Assembly: GCF_001951155.1 (NCBI RefSeq)
Contig: NZ_CP016359.1
Location: 1,760,001-1,824,000 of the forward strand
Direction of reading: 5' to 3'
DNA length: 64,000 nucleotides
Source of the DNA: Christiangramia flava JLT2011
Lineage (GTDB): Bacteria > Bacteroidota > Bacteroidia > Flavobacteriales > Flavobacteriaceae
Part shown: positions 26,622-36,337 of the stretch, piece after piece
Position numbering within the stretch: position 1 is the stretch's first letter
Layout of the letters: every line of letters begins with the position of its first letter
The notes under the pieces: generated by a model
Database searches by the model: none
What the model was told of the DNA's origin: nothing
Seen by the model: only the letters and a program-made list of their open reading frames with translations
Program-made: the position numbers and the translations under genes

Positions 26622-26651
26622 TTGTGATTGCCCAATAGCGCTGTACATTTG
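26622..26651 (+). promoter_or_regulatory. Complete promoter of the metB-like gene
   Basis: TTG (26622-26624), a 19-base spacer and TACATTTG (26644-26651) match the Bacteroidetes consensus exactly. The ATG at 26671 follows after 19 bases, leaving a leader of roughly 12 bases, too short for a riboswitch. Confidence 0.75.
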
Positions 26652-26670
26652 TTTATCAAAATTTTAGCAG

Positions 26671-27813
26671 ATGAAATTCAATACGAAAACCATACACGGG
26701 GGACAGGAAAATGCAGATCCGGCATACAATTCTGTGATGCCGCCAATTTATCAAACCAGTACGTATTCCCAAAGCACTCCGGGAGGCCACAAAGGATTTG
26801 AATATTCCCGAAGTGGAAACCCTACACGTGCCATGCTCGAACAATCGCTTGCCAGTATCGAGAATGGAGAATATGGGCTGGCTTTTGGTTCAGGCCTGGC
26901 AGCGATAGATGCTGTGATGAAGCTGTTCAAGCCCGGCGATGAAATCATTTCGACCAATGACCTGTATGGTGGCAGTTACCGGTTGTTCACCAAGATCTTT
27001 GAAAACTTTGGTATCAAGTTCCATTTCGTGGGCATGCAGAACACCGATGGAATTGAAAAACTGATCAACGAGCATACAAAGCTTATTTGGGTAGAAACAC
27101 CCACTAACCCGATGATGAATATTATCGATATCGAGGCCTTTTCGAAATTGGCTAAAAAGCACGGGCTCCTGCTTGCGGTAGATAACACGTTTGCCACGCC
27201 TTACCTGCAGCAACCGCTAGAACTTGGTGCAGATATCGTGATGCACAGTGCGACCAAATACCTTGGCGGTCACAGCGATGTGGTCATGGGCGGACTCGTG
27301 GTAAAAGATCAGGAACTGGCTGAAAAACTATATTTCATTCAAAATGCGAGTGGTGCCGTGTGCGGTCCCCAGGACAGCTTCCTGGTGCTTCGCGGAATCA
27401 AGACCCTGCATCTTCGAATGCAGCGGCATTGTGAAAATGGGGAAGCGGTGGCGAAATATCTAAAATCCAATCCGAAGATTGATAAGGTGTACTGGCCTGG
27501 CTTTGAAGATCACCCGAACCACGATATCGCAAAGAAACAGATGAAAGGTTTTGGCGGGATGATTTCCTTTACGACCAGGGAAAATACGCTTAAAAGCGCG
27601 ACTGATATCGTGGAAAAACTGAAGGTCTTTACCCTGGCTGAATCGCTTGGAGGTGTGGAATCTCTCGCAGGTCACCCGGCAAGTATGACGCACGCTTCAA
27701 TTCCTGCGGAAGAAAGGCAGAAAACGGGAGTTGTGGATTCCCTAATTCGATTGAGTGTAGGGGTGGAAGATGAGGAAGACCTGATTGCTGATTTAAAGCG
27801 GGCTATAGGATAA
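26671..27813 (+). CDS. Cystathionine gamma-synthase/lyase family PLP enzyme
   Basis: 380 residues of the Cys/Met metabolism PLP family. Visible are YSRSGNPTR, the cofactor-contacting FGSGLAAI and NDLYGG, the aspartate in AVDNTF, the PLP lysine in SATKYLGGHSD, and the C-terminal SLGGVESL. It makes or breaks cystathionine or homocysteine in sulfur amino-acid metabolism. Synthase versus lyase cannot be decided from the motifs alone. It is monocistronic, with its own promoter and terminator. Confidence 0.92.
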   Translation: MKFNTKTIHGGQENADPAYNSVMPPIYQTSTYSQSTPGGHKGFEYSRSGNPTRAMLEQSLASIENGEYGLAFGSGLAAIDAVMKLFKPGDEIISTNDLYGGSYRLFTKIFENFGIKFHFVGMQNTDGIEKLINEHTKLIWVETPTNPMMNIIDIEAFSKLAKKHGLLLAVDNTFATPYLQQPLELGADIVMHSATKYLGGHSDVVMGGLVVKDQELAEKLYFIQNASGAVCGPQDSFLVLRGIKTLHLRMQRHCENGEAVAKYLKSNPKIDKVYWPGFEDHPNHDIAKKQMKGFGGMISFTTRENTLKSATDIVEKLKVFTLAESLGGVESLAGHPASMTHASIPAEERQKTGVVDSLIRLSVGVEDEEDLIADLKRAIG

Positions 27814-27838
27814 GAGAAAACCTGCATACTATAAAGAG

Positions 27839-27867
27839 AAACCGCTTCGGTAGAAGCGGTTTTTTTA
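27839..27867 (+). terminator. Intrinsic terminator of the metB-like gene
   Basis: A 9-bp stem AACCGCTTC/GAAGCGGTT with loop GGTA, followed by a T run. Confidence 0.9.
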
Positions 27868-27924
27868 TTCTGAAATAAAGCAATTCTTAGAATGTTTTTG
27901 GACCATTAACGCCTGGAAGAAAAA

Positions 27925-29148
27925 TTAAAATAGGCTTTGGAAAATCCTGATCAGTCTTTTTACTTCATTTTCTGAATTATAATGAACAAGGCTCACCCGC
28001 ACGACACCGTTCTTTTCTTCCAGTTTTAAAGCTTTGATGAGTTTTTTAGCGTAAAAATCTCCAAATCGAATTCCGATACGGTGTGGATCAACTTTTTCCA
28101 CTATTTCATCACTTCGGAAGTTTTCATGCACAAAACTGATGGTGGGAACCCGCCTGTGCCGGTCGCTTTCCGTAATACCTATAATGGTTATTTCAGGCAC
28201 TGAGCGAAGGTAGGATAATAACAATTCAGCCAGTTTTTCCTCCTGCCAGGCCATCACTTTAAAGGCTGCCTGGATCTTGGAAGTAAAATTTTTGGCCTCA
28301 TGGTCGTGAACCGTTCCCAGTTCTTCGTAGTATTCTAGAATTCCCAGTGTACTGTAGGTCAGTTCGAAATTGAAATTCCCAGGCTGTAATTTATACGGGA
28401 TATCCGCCTTGCCAATAAAGTAATGATTCAGGCTGTCCAGCTTCTGCAGTTCCTCGAATCTACCATACATCACCGCCAGGTGAGGCCCATAGGTCTTATA
28501 CCAGCTGAAAGTATAAAAGTCGGCATCGAGGTTCTGAACGTCTATTTGCCGGTGCGGGGCATAAGCCACACCATCCACGCAAATCAAAGCGCCGGCGTCG
28601 TGCACGGTCTTCGCAATTTCTTTTATGGGATTAATTGAGCCTAAAACGTTGGAGGCATGCGTTACGGCAACCAGCCTGGTTTTTGGACTCAAAAGCTTTT
28701 GTAGATCAGCGATCTCCAGTTCCAGCGTTTCTTTATTGACTTCCCAGGTCTTTACGATGATCCCGCGTTCCTGAAGGGCCGTCCACGGCGAAACGTTGGC
28801 TTCATGATCAGTATTGGTGACGATCACTTCCTCTCCAGCTTGCCATTGGGAAGAGATGCTCAGGCTCAGCAATTTGAGTAACATGGTCGTTGAGGAACCA
28901 ATCACCACTTCTTCCGGTCGGGAAGCATTCAGGAATTCTGCAATCCTGTTCATGGTGTAGCGCAATTTCTGGCCTGCTTCTGCTGAAACTTTATAGGAGG
29001 CTCCTAACTGAACATTATGGTGTACCAAATACCCGCTGATGCGTTCGATCACTTTTCCCAGAGCCTGAGAACCGCCGGCATTGTCCATGAATACAAAATC
29101 CTTCTGGAGTGCCGGGAATTGATTTCTTACGTATTCAAGGTCGATCAT
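27925..29148 (-). CDS. Class V aminotransferase, cysteine desulfurase-like
   Basis: 407 residues. The N-terminus DNAGGSQ, the TDHEANVSPW segment, the aspartate in ICVDGVAYAPH and the PLP lysine in SWYKTYGPH place it in the cysteine desulfurase-like group of class V PLP enzymes. Members of this group are often not true IscS/SufS enzymes, and I see no isc or suf genes next to it. The start overlaps the S9 peptidase stop by 4 bases, so the two are coupled. Confidence 0.87.
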   Translation of the reverse strand: MIDLEYVRNQFPALQKDFVFMDNAGGSQALGKVIERISGYLVHHNVQLGASYKVSAEAGQKLRYTMNRIAEFLNASRPEEVVIGSSTTMLLKLLSLSISSQWQAGEEVIVTNTDHEANVSPWTALQERGIIVKTWEVNKETLELEIADLQKLLSPKTRLVAVTHASNVLGSINPIKEIAKTVHDAGALICVDGVAYAPHRQIDVQNLDADFYTFSWYKTYGPHLAVMYGRFEELQKLDSLNHYFIGKADIPYKLQPGNFNFELTYSTLGILEYYEELGTVHDHEAKNFTSKIQAAFKVMAWQEEKLAELLLSYLRSVPEITIIGITESDRHRRVPTISFVHENFRSDEIVEKVDPHRIGIRFGDFYAKKLIKALKLEEKNGVVRVSLVHYNSENEVKRLIRIFQSLF

Positions 29149-31517
29149 TTTCCGAGTAAGCTTTCATTGAACAATTTCAGAATACGGGAATATTCATCGG
29201 TCCAGCTGCTTGGCTCCACAAAACCGTGATTTTCGACCGGGTAAACGGCCATTTCCCAGTTGTCTTTATGCAGTTCGATCAATCGTTGCGCCAGTCTTAC
29301 CACATCCTGGAAATGCACATTGGTATCAACCATCCCGTGTGCGATCAACAGGTCGCCTTCCAAACCTTCCGCGAAATAGATCGGGGACGAACGGCGATAG
29401 GCTATGGGATCTTCTGAAGGTTCGTTCAGGATATTGGAGGTATAGCCGTGGTTGTAATGTGCCCAATCGGTTACGGAACGCAATGCGGCACCGGCTTTAA
29501 AGGTTTCCGGCTGAGTGAACATTCCCATCAGGGTAATAAACCCACCGTAGCTGCCGCCATAAATCCCCACTTTTTCCGGGTCGATATCATAATTTTCCAC
29601 CAGGTATTTTACACCATCAACCTGGTCGCTGAGGTCTTTTCCGCCCATATGGCGATAAATGCCCGTTCTCCAGTCACGCCCATAACCCGCACTTCCGCGG
29701 TAATCGATGTCTATAACGGTATAGCCAAGATCGGTAAGCAAATTGTTGAACATATATTCTCTGAAGTAGCTGGACCACCATTTATGCGCATTCTGAAGAT
29801 ATCCTGCACCATGTACGAATACCACTGCGGCGCCATTTTTTGCATTTTCCTCGGGAACATATAATCTGGCCGGAACCATGGCGCCATCTTCCGCTTGAAA
29901 CCGAATGATCTCTGGCTCTCTCCAGTTATATTGTTTGAATTCAGCCGATTGTCCGCTGGTGAGTTGTTTCGCATCTGAATTGCTTCCGGTCTCTTTCAAA
30001 TACAATTCCCAGGGCTGGTTGATATAAGAATGATAAACGGCCATGTATTTCTCGTCTGGTGAAAGAGAAACGTCGTTGTTGCCGGTCATGCTGGTGAGTT
30101 TTTCCATTTTTCCACCCATCAGTGGCATGCGGTAAAAATGTCTTTCGCCAGGATCTACTTCAGAAGTCGTGAGATACCAGTGCTTTTTATCATTTGAAAT
30201 AAACGGATCGAAAACCTCAAAATCGCCTTTGGTCAGGTCTTTTTTCTTCCCATTTTGAGTATTCAGAATATAAAGATGGGAGTAGCCGCTCTCTTCGCTT
30301 TGGAAATAAATATTCTTATTGTCTGGCAACCAGCCCATGGTCTGGTAACCGTAGTACGTATAACCAATTCCCGGGCCTGCCAGCCAGGCTTCATCACGCT
30401 GGTGATCGAGGGTTTCAAGTTTGCCGGTTTCCAGGTCCAGTGTCACGATCCAGCGATCCTTATTATCAGTAGAACGAACATTAATAATCGCATTCTCGCC
30501 ATTTTCTGAAAAGTATACGGAATTTGGGATGACCTGCCGCGGGGTTTCTTTCCAATCTCTTTCAGGATAATCGGCCGCGTAATCGGGCAGTTTTGAAATT
30601 CCTGGTAAACCGGAGAAATCGATCTGCAGTGCGGTGTCTTTTTCAATTTGATACAATACCATTTCTGCGGAATATTTCATGTCGCCCACTTTGCTTCTTG
30701 CCGGGAGGTCTACCGTGTAACCGCTGGCATCTACGTAGTTTGGAACCTCAGTGTTTTTTCCGCGTTCGCGTTCGATCACGTTAAAAGTGACAAATTTGGC
30801 ATTTGGTGAAACCGTAAGATCGCCAAGGTCTTTTCCTTCGAGGTAGAAAGTGTAATCTGGCTCGTCTTTGATCGCATTGCGGTAAGCTTCAGAACTTTCT
30901 TTTTTTTCTTTTCTTTCCTGTACCACTTCCAGCAATTCCAGGTTCTCGTCTTCCAAAAACTGGTCTTTGGCTGATAATTTTTTTTCTGAATTTTTCCTGG
31001 AAGCGCCCTGCTTGTCTATGTGTGTGAGTTGCAGTACCGTACCGGCTTTCAGATTATAAATAAATGCGTTATCCTCGATCTGGAAAGCAACTTTGGTTTC
31101 ATCTGCCAGGAATTGAGGGTTTTCAATCCTGCCCGGTAGATCGAGAAGTTCTTCCTTCTTCCTGTTTGCTGAAACGTATAGGAATAAATTGCCATTTTCA
31201 GCATAGACCTTTCGGGAACGATCAGCATTAAAATCACCGCGGCGAGGCACCAGTTCTTTCTCTTCTGAAGCAGACACCTTTAAGATCTTTTCAGGATGGT
31301 TGATGTTGATGCGATAAAGAGAATCGCTTTCATTTACTTCCGGATTGTAATCGAAATAGATATTCTGGCTATCATTTCCCCAGTAAACGGCACTTGGGAA
31401 ATTCCCCATCCATTTCGGGTCTTTCATGATCTTTTCAACACTGAGTTCAGAGGTTTGGGCAAATGCTGCGGCTGTTCCGGCAAGCATCAGGGCGAAGACA
31501 AGAAGTCTTTTTGTCAT
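29145..31517 (-). CDS. S9-family prolyl oligopeptidase-type peptidase, secreted
   Basis: 790 residues. The signal peptide ends in AAFAQ (residue 21). An N-terminal beta-propeller (about 40-520) with TolB/WD-like repeats is followed by the alpha/beta hydrolase domain: nucleophile in GGSYGGF, acid in AHGMVDTNVHFQD and histidine in ENHGF. Such DPP4/acylaminoacyl-peptidase-like enzymes cut short peptides, usually in the periplasm. It is the first gene of a two-gene operon with the cysteine desulfurase-like gene and divergent from an M28 peptidase gene, perhaps a peptide-use cluster. Confidence 0.93.
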   Translation of the reverse strand: MTKRLLVFALMLAGTAAAFAQTSELSVEKIMKDPKWMGNFPSAVYWGNDSQNIYFDYNPEVNESDSLYRININHPEKILKVSASEEKELVPRRGDFNADRSRKVYAENGNLFLYVSANRKKEELLDLPGRIENPQFLADETKVAFQIEDNAFIYNLKAGTVLQLTHIDKQGASRKNSEKKLSAKDQFLEDENLELLEVVQERKEKKESSEAYRNAIKDEPDYTFYLEGKDLGDLTVSPNAKFVTFNVIERERGKNTEVPNYVDASGYTVDLPARSKVGDMKYSAEMVLYQIEKDTALQIDFSGLPGISKLPDYAADYPERDWKETPRQVIPNSVYFSENGENAIINVRSTDNKDRWIVTLDLETGKLETLDHQRDEAWLAGPGIGYTYYGYQTMGWLPDNKNIYFQSEESGYSHLYILNTQNGKKKDLTKGDFEVFDPFISNDKKHWYLTTSEVDPGERHFYRMPLMGGKMEKLTSMTGNNDVSLSPDEKYMAVYHSYINQPWELYLKETGSNSDAKQLTSGQSAEFKQYNWREPEIIRFQAEDGAMVPARLYVPEENAKNGAAVVFVHGAGYLQNAHKWWSSYFREYMFNNLLTDLGYTVIDIDYRGSAGYGRDWRTGIYRHMGGKDLSDQVDGVKYLVENYDIDPEKVGIYGGSYGGFITLMGMFTQPETFKAGAALRSVTDWAHYNHGYTSNILNEPSEDPIAYRRSSPIYFAEGLEGDLLIAHGMVDTNVHFQDVVRLAQRLIELHKDNWEMAVYPVENHGFVEPSSWTDEYSRILKLFNESLLGK

Positions 31518-31676
31518 AATTTCAAATTTGGAAAAAGTTTAGAAAGTCTGGCCTTTTTAGGTGCTCCAAGATAATTAAATTTAGATTTTCTTTAAACTTT
31601 TAAATACCTGAAGGGTCAAAAGCCTGGAGTTTTAAGAAAATTCCGAACTTATATACCTTAAATAACCAATCCAAAC

Positions 31677-33230
31677 ATGTTGAAAATTACTAAAACCTTG
31701 ATGCTCTCTGCGGTATTTGCCACGGCGGGTGTTTTTGCACAGACGCAACAGGAAATCGTTGAAAAGATCACTGCGGAAGCCAATGAAAACAGTCAGTTAA
31801 AAGAACTGGCACATGAATTACTGGACGTGGTAGGACCGCGACTGGTAGGATCTCCGCAAATGAAACAGGCCCACGACTGGGCGGTCGCAAAATATGGAGA
31901 ATGGGGAATCCCGGCTGAAAATCAGCAATGGGGAAAATGGAAAGGCTGGAAACGCGGTATCACGCATGTAGACCTGGTCGCTCCGAGAGTGGTGAGCCTG
32001 GAAGCCAGGCAGCTGGCCTGGAGCCCTTCTACAGGCAAAAAACCGGTAACTGCCGAGGTAGTCGTTCTTCCGGAAGCGACAGATTCGCTTGATTTTGTGG
32101 AAAAATTAAAACAGGTAAAAGGTAAATTCGTGATGATCTCCATGCCACAACCAACTGGAAGGCCTGATGATAACTGGGAAGAATGGGCAACGGAAGCTTC
32201 TTTTGAAAAAATGAAAGCCGAGCGGGATTCGCTGGGGAAACTCTGGGATACTCGTACCGGGAATACGGGTCTAGACAGGCGCGAACTTCCGAAGGCATTG
32301 GAAAAAGCCGGTGCTGCGGGGATCATTTCATCTTACTGGTCTCGTGGTTTTGGCGTGAATAAGGTCTTTTCAGCGTATACTGAAAAGATCCCGACAATTG
32401 ATATGGCCCTGGAAGATTATGGATTACTATACCGGCTGGCAGCATACGGTGATAAGCCACAGATTCGGGTAGTGGCAGAATCAGAAAACCTTGGTGAAAT
32501 GCCAACTTTCAACACGATCGCTGAAATAAAAGGTACTGAAAAACCGGAAGAATATGTGATCCTTTCGGCTCATTTCGATAGTTGGGACGGCGCTACCGGC
32601 GCTACTGATAATGGTACCGGGACGCTTGTCATGATGGAAGCTATGCGAATCCTGAAAAAACTCTATCCAAATCCTAAAAGAACCATTCTAGTAGGTCATT
32701 GGGGAAGTGAAGAGCAAGGGCTGAACGGTTCACGATCTTTTGTAAAAGATCATCCCGAAATCGTGGAAAATGTCCAGGCAGTTTTCAACCAGGATAATGG
32801 AACCGGACGAGTGGTCAATATTTCCGGAAACGGATTTCTAAATGCCTACGACTACCTTGGAAGCTGGCTGTATGCCGTACCGGATGAGGTAAGCGAACAT
32901 ATCGAGACGAATTTTCCAGGAACTCCGGGGAGGGGTGGTTCAGACTACGCATCGTTTGTAGCTGCAGGAGCTCCCGCTTTTAATTTAAGCTCCCTGAGCT
33001 GGTCTTACTGGAATTATACCTGGCATACCAACCGCGATACGTACGACAAGATCGTTTGGGATGACCTTCGGAATAATGTGATCTTAACCGCAGTTCTGGC
33101 CTATATGGCCAGCGAAGATCCAGACAGAACTTCGAGGGAAAAGATCAATCTGCCTATGAACAGGAGAACTGGGGAACAAATGACCTGGCCTGAAGCCCGG
33201 GAAGGTAACCGCGACGGAACTGATAACTGA
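31677..33230 (+). CDS. M28-family zinc metallopeptidase, secreted
   Basis: 517 residues with a signal peptide (GVFAQ, residue 21). The zinc ligands of the M28 family are visible: HFD with GATDNGTGT, SEEQGLNGS with the catalytic and zinc-binding glutamates, and the late histidine in WHTNRDTYDKI. A protease-associated-like insertion lies about residues 125-270. It is an aminopeptidase or carboxypeptidase of periplasmic location. It is divergent from the S9 peptidase gene. Confidence 0.93.
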   Translation: MLKITKTLMLSAVFATAGVFAQTQQEIVEKITAEANENSQLKELAHELLDVVGPRLVGSPQMKQAHDWAVAKYGEWGIPAENQQWGKWKGWKRGITHVDLVAPRVVSLEARQLAWSPSTGKKPVTAEVVVLPEATDSLDFVEKLKQVKGKFVMISMPQPTGRPDDNWEEWATEASFEKMKAERDSLGKLWDTRTGNTGLDRRELPKALEKAGAAGIISSYWSRGFGVNKVFSAYTEKIPTIDMALEDYGLLYRLAAYGDKPQIRVVAESENLGEMPTFNTIAEIKGTEKPEEYVILSAHFDSWDGATGATDNGTGTLVMMEAMRILKKLYPNPKRTILVGHWGSEEQGLNGSRSFVKDHPEIVENVQAVFNQDNGTGRVVNISGNGFLNAYDYLGSWLYAVPDEVSEHIETNFPGTPGRGGSDYASFVAAGAPAFNLSSLSWSYWNYTWHTNRDTYDKIVWDDLRNNVILTAVLAYMASEDPDRTSREKINLPMNRRTGEQMTWPEAREGNRDGTDN

Positions 33231-33236
33231 TTAAAT

Positions 33237-33264
33237 AAAAGCCGGATGAAAATCCGGCTTTTTT
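33237..33264 (+). terminator. Intrinsic terminator of the M28 peptidase gene
   Basis: A 7-bp GC-rich stem GCCGGAT/ATCCGGC with a GAAA tetraloop, extended by A-T pairs and followed by T6. Confidence 0.92.
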
Positions 33265-33371
33265 CTCTCGTCTAAAATTCAGGGATTTTACCCATGGTAG
33301 TTATTTTCCTTTATTTACCTGAAAAACAGTTAATTGTGTAAATTTGGGGTTTAACCAAACACGCGATCAAA

Positions 33372-34172
33372 ATGAAAAATCCAAAATTTATTTTGTCGCC
33401 CCAATCCCTGCTTTACACCTTCCTATTAGTAACTTTTCTATTCAGTTGCCAAACCGAAATTATTCCCGAGGAAAATTTCCAGTCTGTAGATTTGAAAGTG
33501 GCAAATTCCAATGATTTCTATGGTCCTGCCGTACCTTTTGGCAATGGTGTAGTTCGAAGTTTTTTAAGCCTTACCAAGGAAGGAAATCCCGTTGCTGTAG
33601 GCCTTGAAATTTCTGAAAAAGCCATGCGGAAACTGCCTGATCTGGATGCTGAAATCATCCTGGAATTGCCTAAAAAGGCGGAAGATCTTATTATTGATCA
33701 TATCGCTTTGGGATGGAATCCCATGGGGCATGAACCGCCAGGAGTGTACGATCTGCCTCATTTCGATATGCACTTTTACTGGATTCCTGAAGAGGACGTC
33801 TTGGCGATCAACAGCCCAGACCTGGCTGAAAAATTACCAGCTTCCATGTTCTGGCCGGAAACCTATTTTGATACACCAGGTTATGTGCCTATGATGGGTA
33901 AGCACTGGTTGAGCGCCCTTTCCCCGGAATTAGCAGGGTCGGTTTTTGATCATACTTTCATCTATGGTTCTTATGATGGGAACTTCATCTTCTATGAACC
34001 CATGATCACCTGGGACTTTTTGAACAATAGGGAATTTGAAGATCATTATAGCATTCAACAGCCAGAAAACTTTGCCAGGACTGGCTACTACTATGCCGCT
34101 TCTTATCAGATTCGTTTTGATGAACAGAAAAAGGTCTACCGCATTGCATTTACCGATCTTTTCTGGGAATAA
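33372..34172 (+). CDS. TTHB210-like (DUF5602) lipoprotein
   Basis: 266 residues with a lipobox ending in a cysteine near residue 26 (TFLFSC). The body carries a His-rich stretch around residues 118-136 (NPMGHEPPGVYDLPHFDMHFY) and a second (MMGKHWLS) near residue 176, the pattern of DUF5602/TTHB210-like domains. These histidines could hold a metal ion, but the function is not known. A -7 box TAAATTTG lies at 33339-33346. Confidence 0.75.
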   Translation: MKNPKFILSPQSLLYTFLLVTFLFSCQTEIIPEENFQSVDLKVANSNDFYGPAVPFGNGVVRSFLSLTKEGNPVAVGLEISEKAMRKLPDLDAEIILELPKKAEDLIIDHIALGWNPMGHEPPGVYDLPHFDMHFYWIPEEDVLAINSPDLAEKLPASMFWPETYFDTPGYVPMMGKHWLSALSPELAGSVFDHTFIYGSYDGNFIFYEPMITWDFLNNREFEDHYSIQQPENFARTGYYYAASYQIRFDEQKKVYRIAFTDLFWE

Positions 34173-34201
34173 AAAAAGCCATCTTCAGGATGGCTTTTTA
34201 T
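34173..34201. terminator. Hairpin terminator between convergent genes
   Basis: A stem AAAAAGCCATC/GATGGCTTTTT with a 5-base loop. It works for the plus-strand gene and, with its A run, for the minus-strand gene at 34209. Confidence 0.88.
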
Positions 34202-34208
34202 CGTTTTA

Positions 34209-34556
34209 TTAATTCAAAGCGGCTCCCACAGGAATACTGCAATCGTGGCCGGGTTGCCCATGCGGCGGATTGATTGCCGGGGTATTTGGCTGGATGCGTA
34301 CCGGTGACTGCAACTGCTGTTGCTGCATGGCATCAGTGTTTGCCAGTGGGGCTCCTACTGGCAGGTCGCAGCGATGCCCTTCTTTACCATGTTCAGGATT
34401 GTATTTTAATTCGGTCTTCTCAGTGGAAGTTTCAGCGGTATTAGTCGCTGGCTGCTGGGCGGTTGATACAGGAGTTTCCTTTTTTTCCTCCTCTTTACAG
34501 GAGGTGAAAACTGCAAGACATAATACCAGAATTGCTAAGATTTGAAAGATTTTCAT
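34209..34556 (-). CDS. Small lipoprotein with two HGxxGHxCxxPVGA motifs
   Basis: 115 residues. The lipobox cysteine is residue 20 (AVFTSC). A Glu/Thr/Ala-rich linker is followed by two copies of one motif, at residues 53-71 (HGKEGHRCDLPVGAPL) and 96-115 (HGQPGHDCSIPVGAALN), separated by a Gln-rich stretch. Each copy has two His and one Cys with fixed spacing, which suggests metal or heme binding. The motif occurs in many Bacteroidetes lipoproteins as I know them, but no function is established. 12 bases separate it from the DUF1028 gene upstream. Confidence 0.8.
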   Translation of the reverse strand: MKIFQILAILVLCLAVFTSCKEEEKKETPVSTAQQPATNTAETSTEKTELKYNPEHGKEGHRCDLPVGAPLANTDAMQQQQLQSPVRIQPNTPAINPPHGQPGHDCSIPVGAALN

Positions 34557-34568
34557 AAGCCTATAATT

Positions 34569-35555
34569 TTATTCGGTGATACTTTTTATTTCTTCTTCGG
34601 AAAGATTCAGCAAACCGGAAGGTGGAAGGCGAAAGATCATTTTCCGCCAGTTATCGTCCTGCTCAAAGATCTTTTCAAAGATGGGTTTTGCTTCCTCAAG
34701 TCGGCCACTGTTAGCCAGGGCAACGGCTTTCCAAAATTTCATTTCGAGATTATCTGGAAACATTTTTTCTGCAGTGCCATACTCCAAAAGGGCTTTTTCC
34801 ATGTCGTTAGCTTCTACAGCAAGGTCGCCCCTGTTCATGTGTTCGTAAGCTCGATGCACCTTCAGCAGCCTGGCAAGTTCCTGGATAGGATTCGCGCTGT
34901 CGTCTACGCGAAGATCGATCTTCTTTTCTTCCCATTCTTTATCAGTTTTATCGGGACCTACCACGATGAGTGCGGCTGATTGTTTTCCGCGGATATCGCC
35001 ACCGGCTTCCTGAGCGGCCTGAAGGACTTTGACTATTCTTTCCGCAAGAGGAAGATCGGGATTCATTGCAAATGTTTCGGCCATAGCCGGAACTACCCGG
35101 TCGTTCAGCATCATATTAGCCTGAACGGAAAAGTTTTTTCCCTGCATATCTTCTGCAGATTCCACGCATTTTTCCCCGGTATACGCTGAAACATTTCCAG
35201 TAGCGTCGAGGAAAGCGACCTGCCTGTAAGCACGGCCTTCATCTTTTTCGATGAGGCGGGTCAGGGCTTCTTCCGCAGCAATTCCTTCATCCATCAGTGC
35301 CAGACCTTCCGGTCCATACGCGGGATTTACAAAAGACTGAGTCGCCACGACGCCAACGCCTGCCTTTCCCCAGGAGACCAGGGAGCCGACAGAGAACCAG
35401 TGGCTCTGTATGGCGACGGCCATTTCGCCTGTTAGGGTATCACGGGCAACGATCGAAAAGGTATGGGCAAAAGCCTCTTTATCGATCCCGGCGTTCTGAG
35501 CGTTCACGGAAAAGATTCCTGTAAGCAGGAAACAAAATAGCATAATTTTTTTCAT
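34569..35555 (-). CDS. DUF1028 protein with C-terminal TPR region
   Basis: 328 residues. A signal peptide (SVNAQ, residue 20) is followed by a DUF1028 domain (about 28-230; HTFSIVARDTLTGEMAVA, the family start, and VVATQSFVNPAYGPEGL). Two TPR-like helices end the protein (about 240-310). DUF1028 resembles Ntn hydrolases, and its substrate is unknown. The TPR part suggests a protein partner. It is probably co-transcribed with the small His/Cys lipoprotein. Confidence 0.88.
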   Translation of the reverse strand: MKKIMLFCFLLTGIFSVNAQNAGIDKEAFAHTFSIVARDTLTGEMAVAIQSHWFSVGSLVSWGKAGVGVVATQSFVNPAYGPEGLALMDEGIAAEEALTRLIEKDEGRAYRQVAFLDATGNVSAYTGEKCVESAEDMQGKNFSVQANMMLNDRVVPAMAETFAMNPDLPLAERIVKVLQAAQEAGGDIRGKQSAALIVVGPDKTDKEWEEKKIDLRVDDSANPIQELARLLKVHRAYEHMNRGDLAVEANDMEKALLEYGTAEKMFPDNLEMKFWKAVALANSGRLEEAKPIFEKIFEQDDNWRKMIFRLPPSGLLNLSEEEIKSITE

Positions 35556-35601
35556 GATCTTCAGCTTGTTGGAAGCTAAAGATAGGGAATCCGCATCATT
35601 T

Positions 35602-36291
35602 TCAGAAGCTATGGATCAAACTAACCTGGAGGTTGTTCTTTACGGAATTTTCGGTTACCTGGTTGAGAGCTCCCAACTGGACTTTCAGGTTTTTAGAAAG
35701 CGCATAACCAAGCGCGCCATATAACCAGTTTCGATCAAAAAGCCCCACTTCACGTCCATTCCCGATATGAGTCTGACCATTGATGAAGATCTCGTCAAAA
35801 ATCGCGAGGTAGAAACCTGTCGCTCCATGTTCATTTTTAGTGATTGGAATAGTAAATGCCGCGGCATAGCGCACCCGGGTTCTGAAATCCTGGTCTTCCA
35901 CCCATCGTTCTTCCAGTCGTAAGCGGTGATTCAGGCTCATAAAACTGCCCACCTTCTGGGGAAAATTGATATCCTGAAAAATACGATGTTCCATACTGGT
36001 GGTTTTGGCATTTCCTTCCGGGCCATTTACAAAATAAGAGTAACCGAACGCCGCCTTTATTTCCGGGATTGGCTGGTAGGTCAAAGCACCACGAAGAATA
36101 GACTGCTGGAAATCGCCACCCAGCTGCCAGTCGCGATATTGCGCATCTGCCTGAATACCAAATTTGGAATCCTGGATTTGGTGATTTAAAAAATACATAT
36201 ACCACGCACCCCATTTAGAATCGTGTTCCTGCGCAAAAGTGCTGGCACCGAATAAAAGTAAAGGAAGCAGTACTAAATAGGCATTTTTCAT
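35602..36291 (-). CDS. DUF2490 outer-membrane-type protein
   Basis: 229 residues from the ATG at 36291, which opens directly into the signal peptide (YLVLLPLLLFGASTFAQ). Alternating beta strands with aromatic ends (WGAWYMYFLNHQ, RYAAAFTIPITK, LQVSLIHSF at the C-terminus ending in Phe) fit an outer membrane beta-barrel of the DUF2490 family. Function unknown. Confidence 0.85.
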   Translation of the reverse strand: MKNAYLVLLPLLLFGASTFAQEHDSKWGAWYMYFLNHQIQDSKFGIQADAQYRDWQLGGDFQQSILRGALTYQPIPEIKAAFGYSYFVNGPEGNAKTTSMEHRIFQDINFPQKVGSFMSLNHRLRLEERWVEDQDFRTRVRYAAAFTIPITKNEHGATGFYLAIFDEIFINGQTHIGNGREVGLFDRNWLYGALGYALSKNLKVQLGALNQVTENSVKNNLQVSLIHSF

Positions 36292-36337
36292 GGAGATTTT
36301 TGGGCAAATATAAACGCAGTATCTATTCCCGCCCAAA

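Noticed and set aside
26652..26670. SAM riboswitch before the metB-like gene
   Set aside because: The promoter leaves a leader of only about a dozen bases, too short for any known riboswitch.
27925..29148. True IscS/SufS cysteine desulfurase
   Set aside because: No isc or suf genes lie nearby and the sequence fits the cysteine desulfurase-like group better, so I kept the general name.
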